From positions 372,001-436,000 of the forward strand of contig NZ_JBDUUH010000003.1 of the NCBI RefSeq assembly GCF_039939195.1: a stretch of 64,000 nt of DNA, in the 5' to 3' direction. The notes under the pieces are model-generated. The model was not told the DNA's origin. It ran no database searches and worked only from the letters and a program-made list of their open reading frames with translations. This document shows, one piece after another, positions 16,311-23,526 of this stretch. How positions within the stretch are numbered: position 1 is the first letter of the stretch; each line of letters opens with the position of its first letter. The translations under genes were made by a program, and so were the position numbers. This DNA comes from Foliimonas ilicis. Its GTDB lineage: Bacteria > Pseudomonadota > Alphaproteobacteria > Rhizobiales > Rhizobiaceae.

Positions 16311-17849
16311 ATGATCAGCCCTTCGACCATGGCGGCAGTACGCACAAGCGGCGCTGTTCCCGCTTCGGAATATCTGCTGACCGTCGAGAATGTGCGCAAG
16401 GAATTCCCCGGCGTTCTCGCCCTTGACGACGTTTCGTTTCGCCTGAAACGCGGCACGGTGCACGCGCTGATGGGAGAGAATGGCGCGGGTAAATCGACGC
16501 TGATGAAAATCCTTGCCGGCATTTATACGCCCGACAATGGCGAGTTTCGTCTTAAAGGGCAGCCGATCCGGCTGAAATCTCCGCTGGACGCGCTGGAAAA
16601 CGGCATTGCCATGATCCATCAGGAGCTGAACCTGATGTCCTTCATGACGGTGGCGGAAAACATCTGGATACGCCGCGAGCCGAAGAACGCGTTCGGCTTC
16701 ATCGATCATGGCGCGATGCAGCGCATGACGGCCGATCTCTTCAAGCGGCTAAACATCAATATCGACCCCGAAATCCAGGTGCGCGACCTTTCGGTCGCCA
16801 GCCGCCAGATGGTCGAGATCGCCAAGGCGGTTTCCTACGAATCCGATGTGCTCATCATGGACGAGCCGACTTCGGCCCTGACCGAGCGCGAGGTCGAACA
16901 CCTTTTCACGATCATCCGCAGCCTGCGCGAGCAGGGCATAGGCATCGTCTACATCACCCACAAGATGAACGAGCTGTTCGAAATCGCTGACGAAGTTTCA
17001 GTTTTCCGCGATGGACGCTACATCGGCACCCATGCTTCGTCGGACGTCACACGCGACCAGATCATCCACATGATGGTCGGGCGCGAGATAACGCAGATGT
17101 TTCCGAAGGAAGACGTGCCTATCGGCGACGTGGTGCTTTCGGTGAAAAACCTGTCACTGGACCGCGTCTTCCACGACATTTCGTTCGATGTCAGGGCCGG
17201 CGAAATTCTGGGCATTGCCGGGCTTGTCGGCTCAGGCCGCTCGAACGTCGCCGAAGCGATTTTTGGAGTGACGCCTGCTTCTTCCGGCACCATCGAGATC
17301 AGGGGCAAGCCCATCAATATCGATACCCCGAACAAGGCGATCCGGCACGGCATGGCTTTCCTGACCGAAGACCGGAAAGAAACCGGCTGCCTTCTCATTC
17401 TCGACGTTCTGGAGAATATGCAGATTGCAATTCTTCAAGAACGCTTCACGAAAGCCGGTTTCGTCAATGAGCGGGCAGTTTCCGCAGTCTGTCAGGACAT
17501 GAGCGAGAAGCTGCGCATCAAGACGCCGACGCTCCAGGAGCGCGTCGAAAACTTGTCCGGCGGCAATCAGCAGAAGGTGCTGATCGGGCGCTGGCTGCTG
17601 ACGAAGCCGAAAATACTGATACTCGATGAACCGACGCGCGGCATCGATGTCGGCGCGAAAGCGGAAATCCACCGCCTGATTTCGCAATTGGTGAAAGAGG
17701 GTGTCGCGGTCGTGATGATTTCCTCGGAAATGCCCGAAGTACTCGGCATGAGTGACCGCATCATGGTCATGCATGAAGGTCGCATAACTGGCTTTCTCGA
17801 CCGCGCGGAAGCAAATCAGGTCAAGGTTATGGAATTGGCGGCGCAATAG
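16311..17849 (+). CDS. Inositol-type sugar ABC transporter, double ATPase subunit
   Basis: This 512-residue protein has two fused ABC domains of the RbsA/MglA class. The first has Walker A GENGAGKST (about residue 57), an atypical signature region (LSVASRQMVEIAKAV) and Walker B VLIMDEPTSA. The second has a degenerate Walker A (GLVGSGRS), the signature LSGGNQQK and LILDEPTRGID. This asymmetry is normal for carbohydrate uptake transporters of this class. It energises uptake with the binding protein before it and the permease after it. The ATG at 16311 has GGGAGGA about ten bases upstream; an in-frame start at 16266 has no such site. Confidence 0.92.
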   Translation: MISPSTMAAVRTSGAVPASEYLLTVENVRKEFPGVLALDDVSFRLKRGTVHALMGENGAGKSTLMKILAGIYTPDNGEFRLKGQPIRLKSPLDALENGIAMIHQELNLMSFMTVAENIWIRREPKNAFGFIDHGAMQRMTADLFKRLNINIDPEIQVRDLSVASRQMVEIAKAVSYESDVLIMDEPTSALTEREVEHLFTIIRSLREQGIGIVYITHKMNELFEIADEVSVFRDGRYIGTHASSDVTRDQIIHMMVGREITQMFPKEDVPIGDVVLSVKNLSLDRVFHDISFDVRAGEILGIAGLVGSGRSNVAEAIFGVTPASSGTIEIRGKPINIDTPNKAIRHGMAFLTEDRKETGCLLILDVLENMQIAILQERFTKAGFVNERAVSAVCQDMSEKLRIKTPTLQERVENLSGGNQQKVLIGRWLLTKPKILILDEPTRGIDVGAKAEIHRLISQLVKEGVAVVMISSEMPEVLGMSDRIMVMHEGRITGFLDRAEANQVKVMELAAQ

Positions 17850-17867
17850 CGCCGGGGAGACAGGATT

Positions 17868-18896
17868 ATGGCGACACAGGACTCAGCCAAGACGCATCCG
17901 CTGGCCGCGACCACGGAAAAAAGGCGCCGCCGCCTGCCGCAGGAAGTGAATATCCTGCTGGTGCTGGTCGGCATTGCGTTGATCTACGAGATTCTGGGCT
18001 GGATGCTGATCGGCCAGAGCTTCCTGATGAACCCGCAGCGCCTGACGATCATGATCCTGCAAGTGTCGGTGATCGGCATCATTGCGGTCGGCGTCACGCA
18101 GGTCATCATCACAGGTGGCATCGACCTTTCATCGGGCTCGGTCGTCGGTATGACCGCGATGATTGCCGCGAGTTTCGCACAATCTTCGTCGTGGGCGCGG
18201 GCAGTCTATCCCTCGATGACCGATCTGCCCGCAATCGTGCCGATAGCGGTCGGCCTGTTCATCGGCCTTGCGGCAGGTTTCATCAATGGCTGCTTGATCG
18301 CCTATACCCGAATACCGCCCTTCATCGCGACGCTCGGCATGATGGTTTCAGCGCGCGGCGTTTCCAAATGGTACACGAAGGGCCAGCCGGTTTCGGGCTT
18401 GTCCGAGCAATTCACATTCATCGGAACGGGCATCTGGCCGGTTATCGTTTTCCTGCTCGTCGCGGCCATTTTCCACGTTGCGCTTCGCTACACACGCTAC
18501 GGCAAATTCACCTATGCGATCGGCGCCAATGTTCAGGCGGCACGCGTTTCGGGCATCAATGTCGAGCGTCACCTGGTCAAGGTCTACGCCATTGCAGGCC
18601 TGCTTGCCGGGCTGGCCGGTATCGTGACCGCGGCACGCGCGCAGACGGCGCAGGCAGGCATGGGCGTGATGTACGAGCTGGACGCGATTGCTGCTGCCGT
18701 TATCGGCGGCACGTCGCTGGCCGGAGGTGTAGGGCGCATAACCGGCACCGTCATCGGCACGATCATTCTGGGGGTAATGACTTCGGGCTTCACCTTCCTG
18801 CGCATCGACGCCTATTATCAGGAAATCGTGAAAGGCATGATCATCGTGACCGCGGTCGTGGTCGATGTCTACCGCCACAACAAACGCAAAAAGTAA
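17868..18896 (+). CDS. Inositol-type sugar ABC transporter, permease
   Basis: This 342-residue permease of the RbsC/AraH family has a polar basic N-terminus and about eight to ten membrane segments. Family motifs include TGGIDLSSGSVVGM (about residue 83), AYTRIPPFIATLGM and IGGTSLAGGVGRITGT. It likely forms a homodimeric channel, since only one permease gene is present in this operon. It lies 18 bases after the ATPase gene and 58 bases before iolG, completing a binding protein-ATPase-permease set. The substrate is inferred to be myo-inositol from the operon and the IolR-like boxes. Confidence 0.9.
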   Translation: MATQDSAKTHPLAATTEKRRRRLPQEVNILLVLVGIALIYEILGWMLIGQSFLMNPQRLTIMILQVSVIGIIAVGVTQVIITGGIDLSSGSVVGMTAMIAASFAQSSSWARAVYPSMTDLPAIVPIAVGLFIGLAAGFINGCLIAYTRIPPFIATLGMMVSARGVSKWYTKGQPVSGLSEQFTFIGTGIWPVIVFLLVAAIFHVALRYTRYGKFTYAIGANVQAARVSGINVERHLVKVYAIAGLLAGLAGIVTAARAQTAQAGMGVMYELDAIAAAVIGGTSLAGGVGRITGTVIGTIILGVMTSGFTFLRIDAYYQEIVKGMIIVTAVVVDVYRHNKRKK

Positions 18897-18954
18897 TCGT
18901 CCCGATGGCATGAGCCGCAAGGCTTGTCCGCAATCATTCATAAGAGGTTCATAC

Positions 18955-19956
18955 ATGGTCGTTCGCTTTGGCTTGCTCGGTGCAGGCCGCATCGGAAAAG
19001 TTCACGCAAAGGCAGTCGCAGGCAATGGCGATGCCAAACTGGTCGCCGTGGCAGATGCATTCGATAAGGCCGCCCATGATCTGGCGAGCGCATATGGTAC
19101 GGAAGTCCGCACCATCGACGAGATTGAGAAATCCGCCGACATCGACGCCGTAATCATCTGTACGCCCACCGACACGCATGCCGATTTGATCGAGCGCTTC
19201 GCCAAGGCTGGCAAGGCGATATTCTGCGAAAAGCCGATCGATCTCGATGCAAAGCGCGTCGAGGCCTGCCTAAAAGTCGTGGAAAAGGAAGGCGCAACGT
19301 TGATGGTCGGCTTCAACCGGCGTTTCGATCCGCATTTTGCCGCAGTCCGAAAGGCGATAGATGACGGCGCTATCGGTACGGTCGAAATGGTGACGATCAC
19401 CTCGCGCGATCCCGGCCCGCCGCCGCATGACTACATTACGCGTTCGGGCGGCATTTTCCGTGACATGACGATCCATGATTTCGACATGGCGCGTTTTCTG
19501 CTGGGCGAAGAACCTGTTTCGGTCAGCGCGCATGCCTCGGTTCTGGTCGACAAGAAGATCGGCGAGCTTGGCGACTATGACAGCGTCAGCGTGATTTTGC
19601 AGACGGCGTCCGGCAAGCAGTGCATCATCTCCAACTCGCGCCGTGCGACCTATGGTTATGACCAGCGTATCGAGGTGCATGGCTCGAAAGGCGTGGTTTC
19701 CGCCGAAAACCAGAGGCCGGTTTCCATCGAGATCGCCAACGGGCAGGGCTACACGCGGCCGCCGCTGCACGACTTCTTTATGACCCGCTACACCGAAGCC
19801 TATGCCAATGAGATCGCCGCGTTCATCGCAGCCGCCACGACCGGCAAAAAGCCCGATCCGAGCGGGCGGGACGGGCTTGCGGCCTTGATACTGGCTGATG
19901 CCGCGTTGAAATCGGTGAAGGACGGTAAGGCAATCACCGTGAAAGCGATCTCATGA
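18955..19956 (+). CDS. iolG: myo-Inositol 2-dehydrogenase
   Basis: This 333-residue Gfo/Idh/MocA enzyme has an N-terminal NAD-binding fold (FGLLGAGRIGKVHA), the catalytic lysine in CEKPIDLDAKR (about residue 95) and the Asp-x3-His pair in RDMTIHDFDMARF (about 170), all as in inositol dehydrogenases. It oxidises myo-inositol to scyllo-inosose with NAD, the first step of the iol pathway. The ATG at 18955 follows AGAGG; the frame is open back into the permease gene but the fold begins here. It is co-transcribed with the transporter genes, and its stop overlaps the next gene as ATGA. Confidence 0.9.
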   Translation: MVVRFGLLGAGRIGKVHAKAVAGNGDAKLVAVADAFDKAAHDLASAYGTEVRTIDEIEKSADIDAVIICTPTDTHADLIERFAKAGKAIFCEKPIDLDAKRVEACLKVVEKEGATLMVGFNRRFDPHFAAVRKAIDDGAIGTVEMVTITSRDPGPPPHDYITRSGGIFRDMTIHDFDMARFLLGEEPVSVSAHASVLVDKKIGELGDYDSVSVILQTASGKQCIISNSRRATYGYDQRIEVHGSKGVVSAENQRPVSIEIANGQGYTRPPLHDFFMTRYTEAYANEIAAFIAAATTGKKPDPSGRDGLAALILADAALKSVKDGKAITVKAIS

Positions 19957-20747
19957 GCGACATGACGACACGAAATGCGAATACGCGCGCAATCATCACT
20001 GGTGGCGCGCAAGGCGTCGGCTTTGCGATTGCAAAGCAATTGGTGGCCGAGGGCTGCAAGGCACTGACGCTGGTCGGGCGCTCAGCCGAGAAAGGCGCAA
20101 AAGCCGTTGCCGAACTTGAAGGGCTGGGCGCAGAGGCGCTTTTCGTCAGTGCGGATTTGTCCGATCCCCAAGCTTGCCTTTCGGCGGTCGAACAATCGGT
20201 AAAGCGTTTCGGTGCGGCCAATGCGCTGGTAAATGCTGCTGCCACATCGGCGCGCGGCTCGCTGATCGATACGACGCCTGAGCTCTTCGATCAGCTTTTC
20301 GATACGAATGTGCGTGGGCCTTTCTTCATGATGCAAGGTGTCGTGCGCCATCTGCTCGCGGAGAAGAAGCCGGGCTCCATCGTCAACATCCTGTCGATGT
20401 CGGCGCATACCGGCCAATCTTTTCTGACGCCTTATGCCTCCAGCAAAGGCGCGCTGGCGATCCTTACGAAGAACGTCGCGAATTCCTATCGAACGAACAG
20501 AATCCGCTGCAATGCCGTGCTGCCGGGCTGGATGGACACGCCCGGTGAGGCTGTCGTGCAGAAGAACTTCCACGACGCACCGGACGACTGGCTGGAGAAA
20601 GCCGAAGCCTCGCAGCCGATGGGGCAGTTGGTCAAAACGCATGAACTTGCAGGGCTTGTGACCTACATGCTCAGCCCGCAATCAGGCGTGATGACTGGCG
20701 CTCTCGTCGACTACGATCAGAATGTCGCCGGTGCGATCGGGGAATAG
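19953..20747 (+). CDS. SDR-family oxidoreductase
   Basis: This 264-residue classical short-chain dehydrogenase has the cofactor motif TGGAQGVG near residue 16, NAA in the central strand, a catalytic Ser in NILSMSAHTG and the YASSK (YxxxK) pair near residue 160. It is translationally coupled to iolG (ATGA overlap), so it should act on an inositol-derived or related polyol or keto-sugar, for example another inositol isomer. No specific substrate can be read from the sequence. It closes the transporter-iolG operon and is followed by the toxin-antitoxin pair. Confidence 0.85.
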   Translation: MSDMTTRNANTRAIITGGAQGVGFAIAKQLVAEGCKALTLVGRSAEKGAKAVAELEGLGAEALFVSADLSDPQACLSAVEQSVKRFGAANALVNAAATSARGSLIDTTPELFDQLFDTNVRGPFFMMQGVVRHLLAEKKPGSIVNILSMSAHTGQSFLTPYASSKGALAILTKNVANSYRTNRIRCNAVLPGWMDTPGEAVVQKNFHDAPDDWLEKAEASQPMGQLVKTHELAGLVTYMLSPQSGVMTGALVDYDQNVAGAIGE

Positions 20748-20767
20748 CGGGTAATCTTGATTTTGTG

Positions 20768-20802
20768 CTCCTGAATTGTTACATGTAACGTGAATTCAGG
20801 AG
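20768..20802 (+). promoter_or_regulatory. Palindrome that includes the antitoxin ribosome-binding site
   Basis: CTCCTGAATT (20768-20777) and AATTCAGGAG (20793-20802) are perfect 10-base inverted arms. Between them lies a second perfect palindrome, GTTACATGTAAC (20778-20789). The right arm overlaps the AGGAGG ribosome site before the ATG at 20810. It can serve as the operator bound by the antitoxin, and the mRNA hairpin could also hide the ribosome site. Confidence 0.65.
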
Positions 20803-20809
20803 GCAAATC

Positions 20810-21031
20810 ATGCCGACACCAGTCAATGAACGCGTTCAGAAGCGCCGCGAAACGCTTCGCGCCGCAGGTCTTCGCCCATTGCAGATATGGGTGCCCGACA
20901 CGCGACATCCGGGATTTGCGGAGGAATGCCGCCGGCAGGCCCGGATCGTCGCGCATGCGGATTTGCAAGACCGTGATCTACAGGATTTCATGGACGCGGC
21001 GCTGGATGATCTGGACAACACCGAAGAATGA
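20810..21031 (+). CDS. MazE-type antitoxin (DUF3018)
   Basis: This 73-residue protein has the segment NERVQKRRETLRAAGLRPLQIWVPDTR, which defines the DUF3018 antitoxin-like family, followed by an acidic C-terminus (FMDAALDDLDNTEE) suited to binding a basic toxin. The ATG has an AGGAGG site and the stop overlaps the toxin ATG as ATGA, the usual coupled antitoxin-toxin order. It probably neutralises the PemK/MazF-like RNase encoded next and represses its own promoter through the palindrome upstream. Confidence 0.85.
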   Translation: MPTPVNERVQKRRETLRAAGLRPLQIWVPDTRHPGFAEECRRQARIVAHADLQDRDLQDFMDAALDDLDNTEE

Positions 21032-21351
21032 AGCGCGGCGATCTCGTTACTGTCGCCATGCAGGGTGACTACGGCAAACCAAGGCCTGCACTCATCGTCC
21101 AGTCGGATCAATTCGACGCTATCGACACTCTAACAGTGCTGCTGCTTTCAAGTACGCTCGTTGATGCGCCTCTGATCCGCCTGACGGTAAATCCGACACC
21201 GGAAAATGGCCTTCGCAAGCAATCCCAGATCATGATCGACAAGTCGATGACCGTTAAGCGGGAGAGGTTTGGCGAGCCGTTTGGCCGTGTGGATGACGAC
21301 ACCATGATTTCCGTGAATCGTTCGCTGGCCCTGTTTTTAGGATTTGTTTGA
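21028..21351 (+). CDS. PemK/MazF-family toxin (endoribonuclease)
   Basis: This 107-residue protein opens with MKRGDLVTVAMQGDYGKPRPALIVQSD, the signature of the MazF/PemK/CcdB barrel fold. The later SQIMIDKSMTVKRERFGEPFGR segment holds the serine/threonine and arginine region of the active site. It likely cuts mRNA when free of the antitoxin. The stop codon directly abuts the stop of the convergent dehydrogenase gene (21351/21352). The pair sits inside the inositol island, where it may stabilise the region; that role is inference. Confidence 0.88.
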   Translation: MKRGDLVTVAMQGDYGKPRPALIVQSDQFDAIDTLTVLLLSSTLVDAPLIRLTVNPTPENGLRKQSQIMIDKSMTVKRERFGEPFGRVDDDTMISVNRSLALFLGFV

Positions 21352-22461
21352 CTACCGAACGTCTACCCAGCTTCTTTCGTAATGCGAGCGGGCCATTGCG
21401 TGAACGGTGCGCTCGATTTCCAGACCGTCCGCGAACTCGATGAGATTGGCTTTTTCGCCGTTCATTCTGCGGATCAACTCCCGGCATTCGATGGCTTTGA
21501 GGTCGTTGAAGCCGAGGCCGTGTCCGGGGGCGGGAATGAATTTGTCGTATGGCGGGTGGTGCGGCGAGGCGAGGATCGTTCGGTAGCCTTGTTCGGTAGC
21601 GCGATCTGAAGTCGTGTAGATTCGAAGCTCGTTGAAGCGCTCCTGATCGAACAGGATTGAGCCTTTCGAGCCGAATATCTGGATTGCTATCCGGCCTTTT
21701 CGTCCCCATGCAGAACGGTTGACGAGCAACGTTCCCGAAATGCCGTTTTCGAGCTTAATCAAGGCGCTGGCGATATCGTAGGTCTCGACCTCTCGGCGCC
21801 CGCCGTCAGCAGTTTGTCTGTCCTTGTAGGGTTTCGCCATATCGCACATGACCTGTGCGACGCGACCGAACAGCATCTGGACAAGGGAGAGAGGATGAAC
21901 AGCGAAATCGTCCAGCGCGCCATAGCCGGAAGCGGCATCGTGCTTCCAGTTGAAGGTTGCGGTCGGGTCGGCCATGAAATCCTCGTCCATCTCGATACGC
22001 AGATGGTTGATGTCGCCGATTGCAGCCTCGTCGAGCAGCAGCCTCATATGCCGAAGCATGGGGCTCTGGATGTAGTTGTAGCCCAATGCGGCGACCGTGC
22101 CGGATTTTCGCGCCGCCGCAAGCATAGCTTCCGCATCCGCAAAAGCGGGCGCCATTGGTTTTTCGCACCATAAGTGCTTTCCGGCCTGCAGCGCTGCGGT
22201 CGCCATTTCGGGATGGAATTGATTGGGTGTGGTCAGCGAAACCACATCGACTTCCGGATCGGCAATAACGGCGCGCCAATCCCCCGATGACTTGCGGAAA
22301 CCAAACTCATTGGCGCGTTTTTCCGCCAATTCACCACTGGTTTCGCCTAGATGTACGAGTTGAATAGGAGGCACGTCTCCAAAGACGGTTCGCACCGCGT
22401 TCCAGGCAAGCGCATGGCACTTGCCCATGAAGCCAGTACCGATTAATCCAACACCGATCAA
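21352..22461 (-). CDS. Gfo/Idh/MocA oxidoreductase, probably inositol-related
   Basis: This 369-residue protein has the NAD-binding start GVGLIGTGFMGKCHA, catalytic-lysine motif LWCEKPMAP (about residue 97) and a typical C-terminal beta-sheet domain (SGYGALDDFAVHPLSLVQML). It is a member of the family that includes inositol dehydrogenases and MocA. Divergent transcription from iolR across IolR-like boxes suggests it acts on an inositol isomer or derivative. I place the start at the TTG at 22461 because GGAGGG lies exactly seven bases upstream. GTG codons at 22482 and 22476 precede or overlap that site and are less likely. Confidence 0.83.
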   Translation of the reverse strand: MIGVGLIGTGFMGKCHALAWNAVRTVFGDVPPIQLVHLGETSGELAEKRANEFGFRKSSGDWRAVIADPEVDVVSLTTPNQFHPEMATAALQAGKHLWCEKPMAPAFADAEAMLAAARKSGTVAALGYNYIQSPMLRHMRLLLDEAAIGDINHLRIEMDEDFMADPTATFNWKHDAASGYGALDDFAVHPLSLVQMLFGRVAQVMCDMAKPYKDRQTADGGRREVETYDIASALIKLENGISGTLLVNRSAWGRKGRIAIQIFGSKGSILFDQERFNELRIYTTSDRATEQGYRTILASPHHPPYDKFIPAPGHGLGFNDLKAIECRELIRRMNGEKANLIEFADGLEIERTVHAMARSHYERSWVDVR

Positions 22462-22485
22462 ATCCAAACCCTCCACAATCACGTT

Positions 22486-22529
22486 GGAATTTTTTAATCC
22501 AAAAAATTCTAAAATGGAATATATAGTTC
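22486..22529. promoter_or_regulatory. Pair of IolR-like operator boxes between idh and iolR
   Basis: A good box, GGAA-N6-GTTC, is at 22516-22529. A weaker one, GGAA-N6-AATC, starts at 22486, again 30 bases away. The pair lies between the divergent Gfo/Idh gene and iolR, so IolR may control both, including its own gene. Confidence 0.55.
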
Positions 22530-22600
22530 ATTTCTGAAGTCTGTGCGGTGGTGCATGGGCAATCTTGCGAACATCTCGCGAAGCACGCAATGTGAAGCCC

Positions 22601-23428
22601 ATGAACAGCAATGTCCCTCTTCCGCAGGATTTCGAGTCGCTCCGTATGCTGGTGCTCGAAAAACGCTCGGATTTGCCCAAACGCATTGCGCAAATCGCGG
22701 CTTATTCGCTGGACAACCCGGATGAAATCGCATTCGGCACGGCGGCCAGCATTGCCGCCTCGGCAGGTGTCCAGCCTTCAACGCTGATCCGCTTCGCGCA
22801 GCATCTTGGCTTCGATGGTTTCACCAGCCTGCAATCCGTCTTTCGCGAAAGACTGCGTGAACGGACGGGATCTTACGACGAGCGCCTGAATGCGTTGCGG
22901 GACGAGGCGTCGGAGGGGCGGCAGGGCAGGGCGATCCTTGACGGTTTTGTTGCTGCAGCCAGCAAATCCCTGGACGCCATGTCGCGTTCTGTGGACGATG
23001 AAAGCATCGAACATGCCGTGGATATTCTGGCGAAGGCCGAGACTGTCTATATCCTTGCGCGGCGGCGCTCATATCCGGTCGCAAGCTATATCGCATATGC
23101 GATGGGCAAGCTGCGCATTCGCAATACGCTAATCGAATCGGTGGCCGGGCTTGACCCGGAGGTGCTGGCATTCGCTACGCCGAGGGACGCGGTGATCGCC
23201 ATAAGCTTTTCACCCTATGCGTCGACGACTGTGGAAAGCGCGCGCGCGCTGGCTGAGCAGGGCGTTCCGGTGGTCGCCATCACCGACAGCGCATTTTCGC
23301 CGCTGGCCCAGTCCGCAAAGATCTGGTTTGAGATCGCGGAAGCCGATTGCGCGGGCTTCCGCTCGCTTTCCGCGACTATGGCGCTTGCAATGGCGTTGAC
23401 TGTTGCGCTGGCCGAGCGTCGGCGCTAA
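22601..23428 (+). CDS. iolR: RpiR-family repressor of inositol genes
   Basis: This 275-residue regulator has an N-terminal RpiR-type helix-turn-helix (ASIAASAGVQPSTLIRFAQHLGFDGF, about residues 50-75) and a C-terminal SIS sugar-phosphate-binding domain (about 120-265, with VYILARRRSYPVASYIAYAM and AISFSPYASTTVESAR). It stands directly before iolC and is flanked by three pairs of IolR-like boxes, matching the rhizobial iolR-iolCDEB arrangement. An inositol-pathway intermediate probably relieves repression. The ATG at 22601 lacks a strong ribosome site; starts at 22565 and a GTG at 22592 are alternatives. Confidence 0.9.
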   Translation: MNSNVPLPQDFESLRMLVLEKRSDLPKRIAQIAAYSLDNPDEIAFGTAASIAASAGVQPSTLIRFAQHLGFDGFTSLQSVFRERLRERTGSYDERLNALRDEASEGRQGRAILDGFVAAASKSLDAMSRSVDDESIEHAVDILAKAETVYILARRRSYPVASYIAYAMGKLRIRNTLIESVAGLDPEVLAFATPRDAVIAISFSPYASTTVESARALAEQGVPVVAITDSAFSPLAQSAKIWFEIAEADCAGFRSLSATMALAMALTVALAERRR

Positions 23429-23436
23429 ACCCATCA

Positions 23437-23480
23437 GGAACATGCATTCCATATTGACGTACAAATGGAATTAATATTTC
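23437..23480 (+). promoter_or_regulatory. Pair of IolR-like operator boxes before iolC
   Basis: A perfect GGAA-N6-TTCC is at 23437-23450 and GGAA-N6-TTTC is at 23467-23480, with starts 30 bases apart. They fill the gap between the iolR stop (23428) and the iolC start (23527), so iolCDEB can be repressed from its own promoter. Confidence 0.7.
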
Positions 23481-23526
23481 ATTCCTGATGGTGCTGAGCT
23501 GCTTGCCAGTGCCAGGTGGAGGAACT

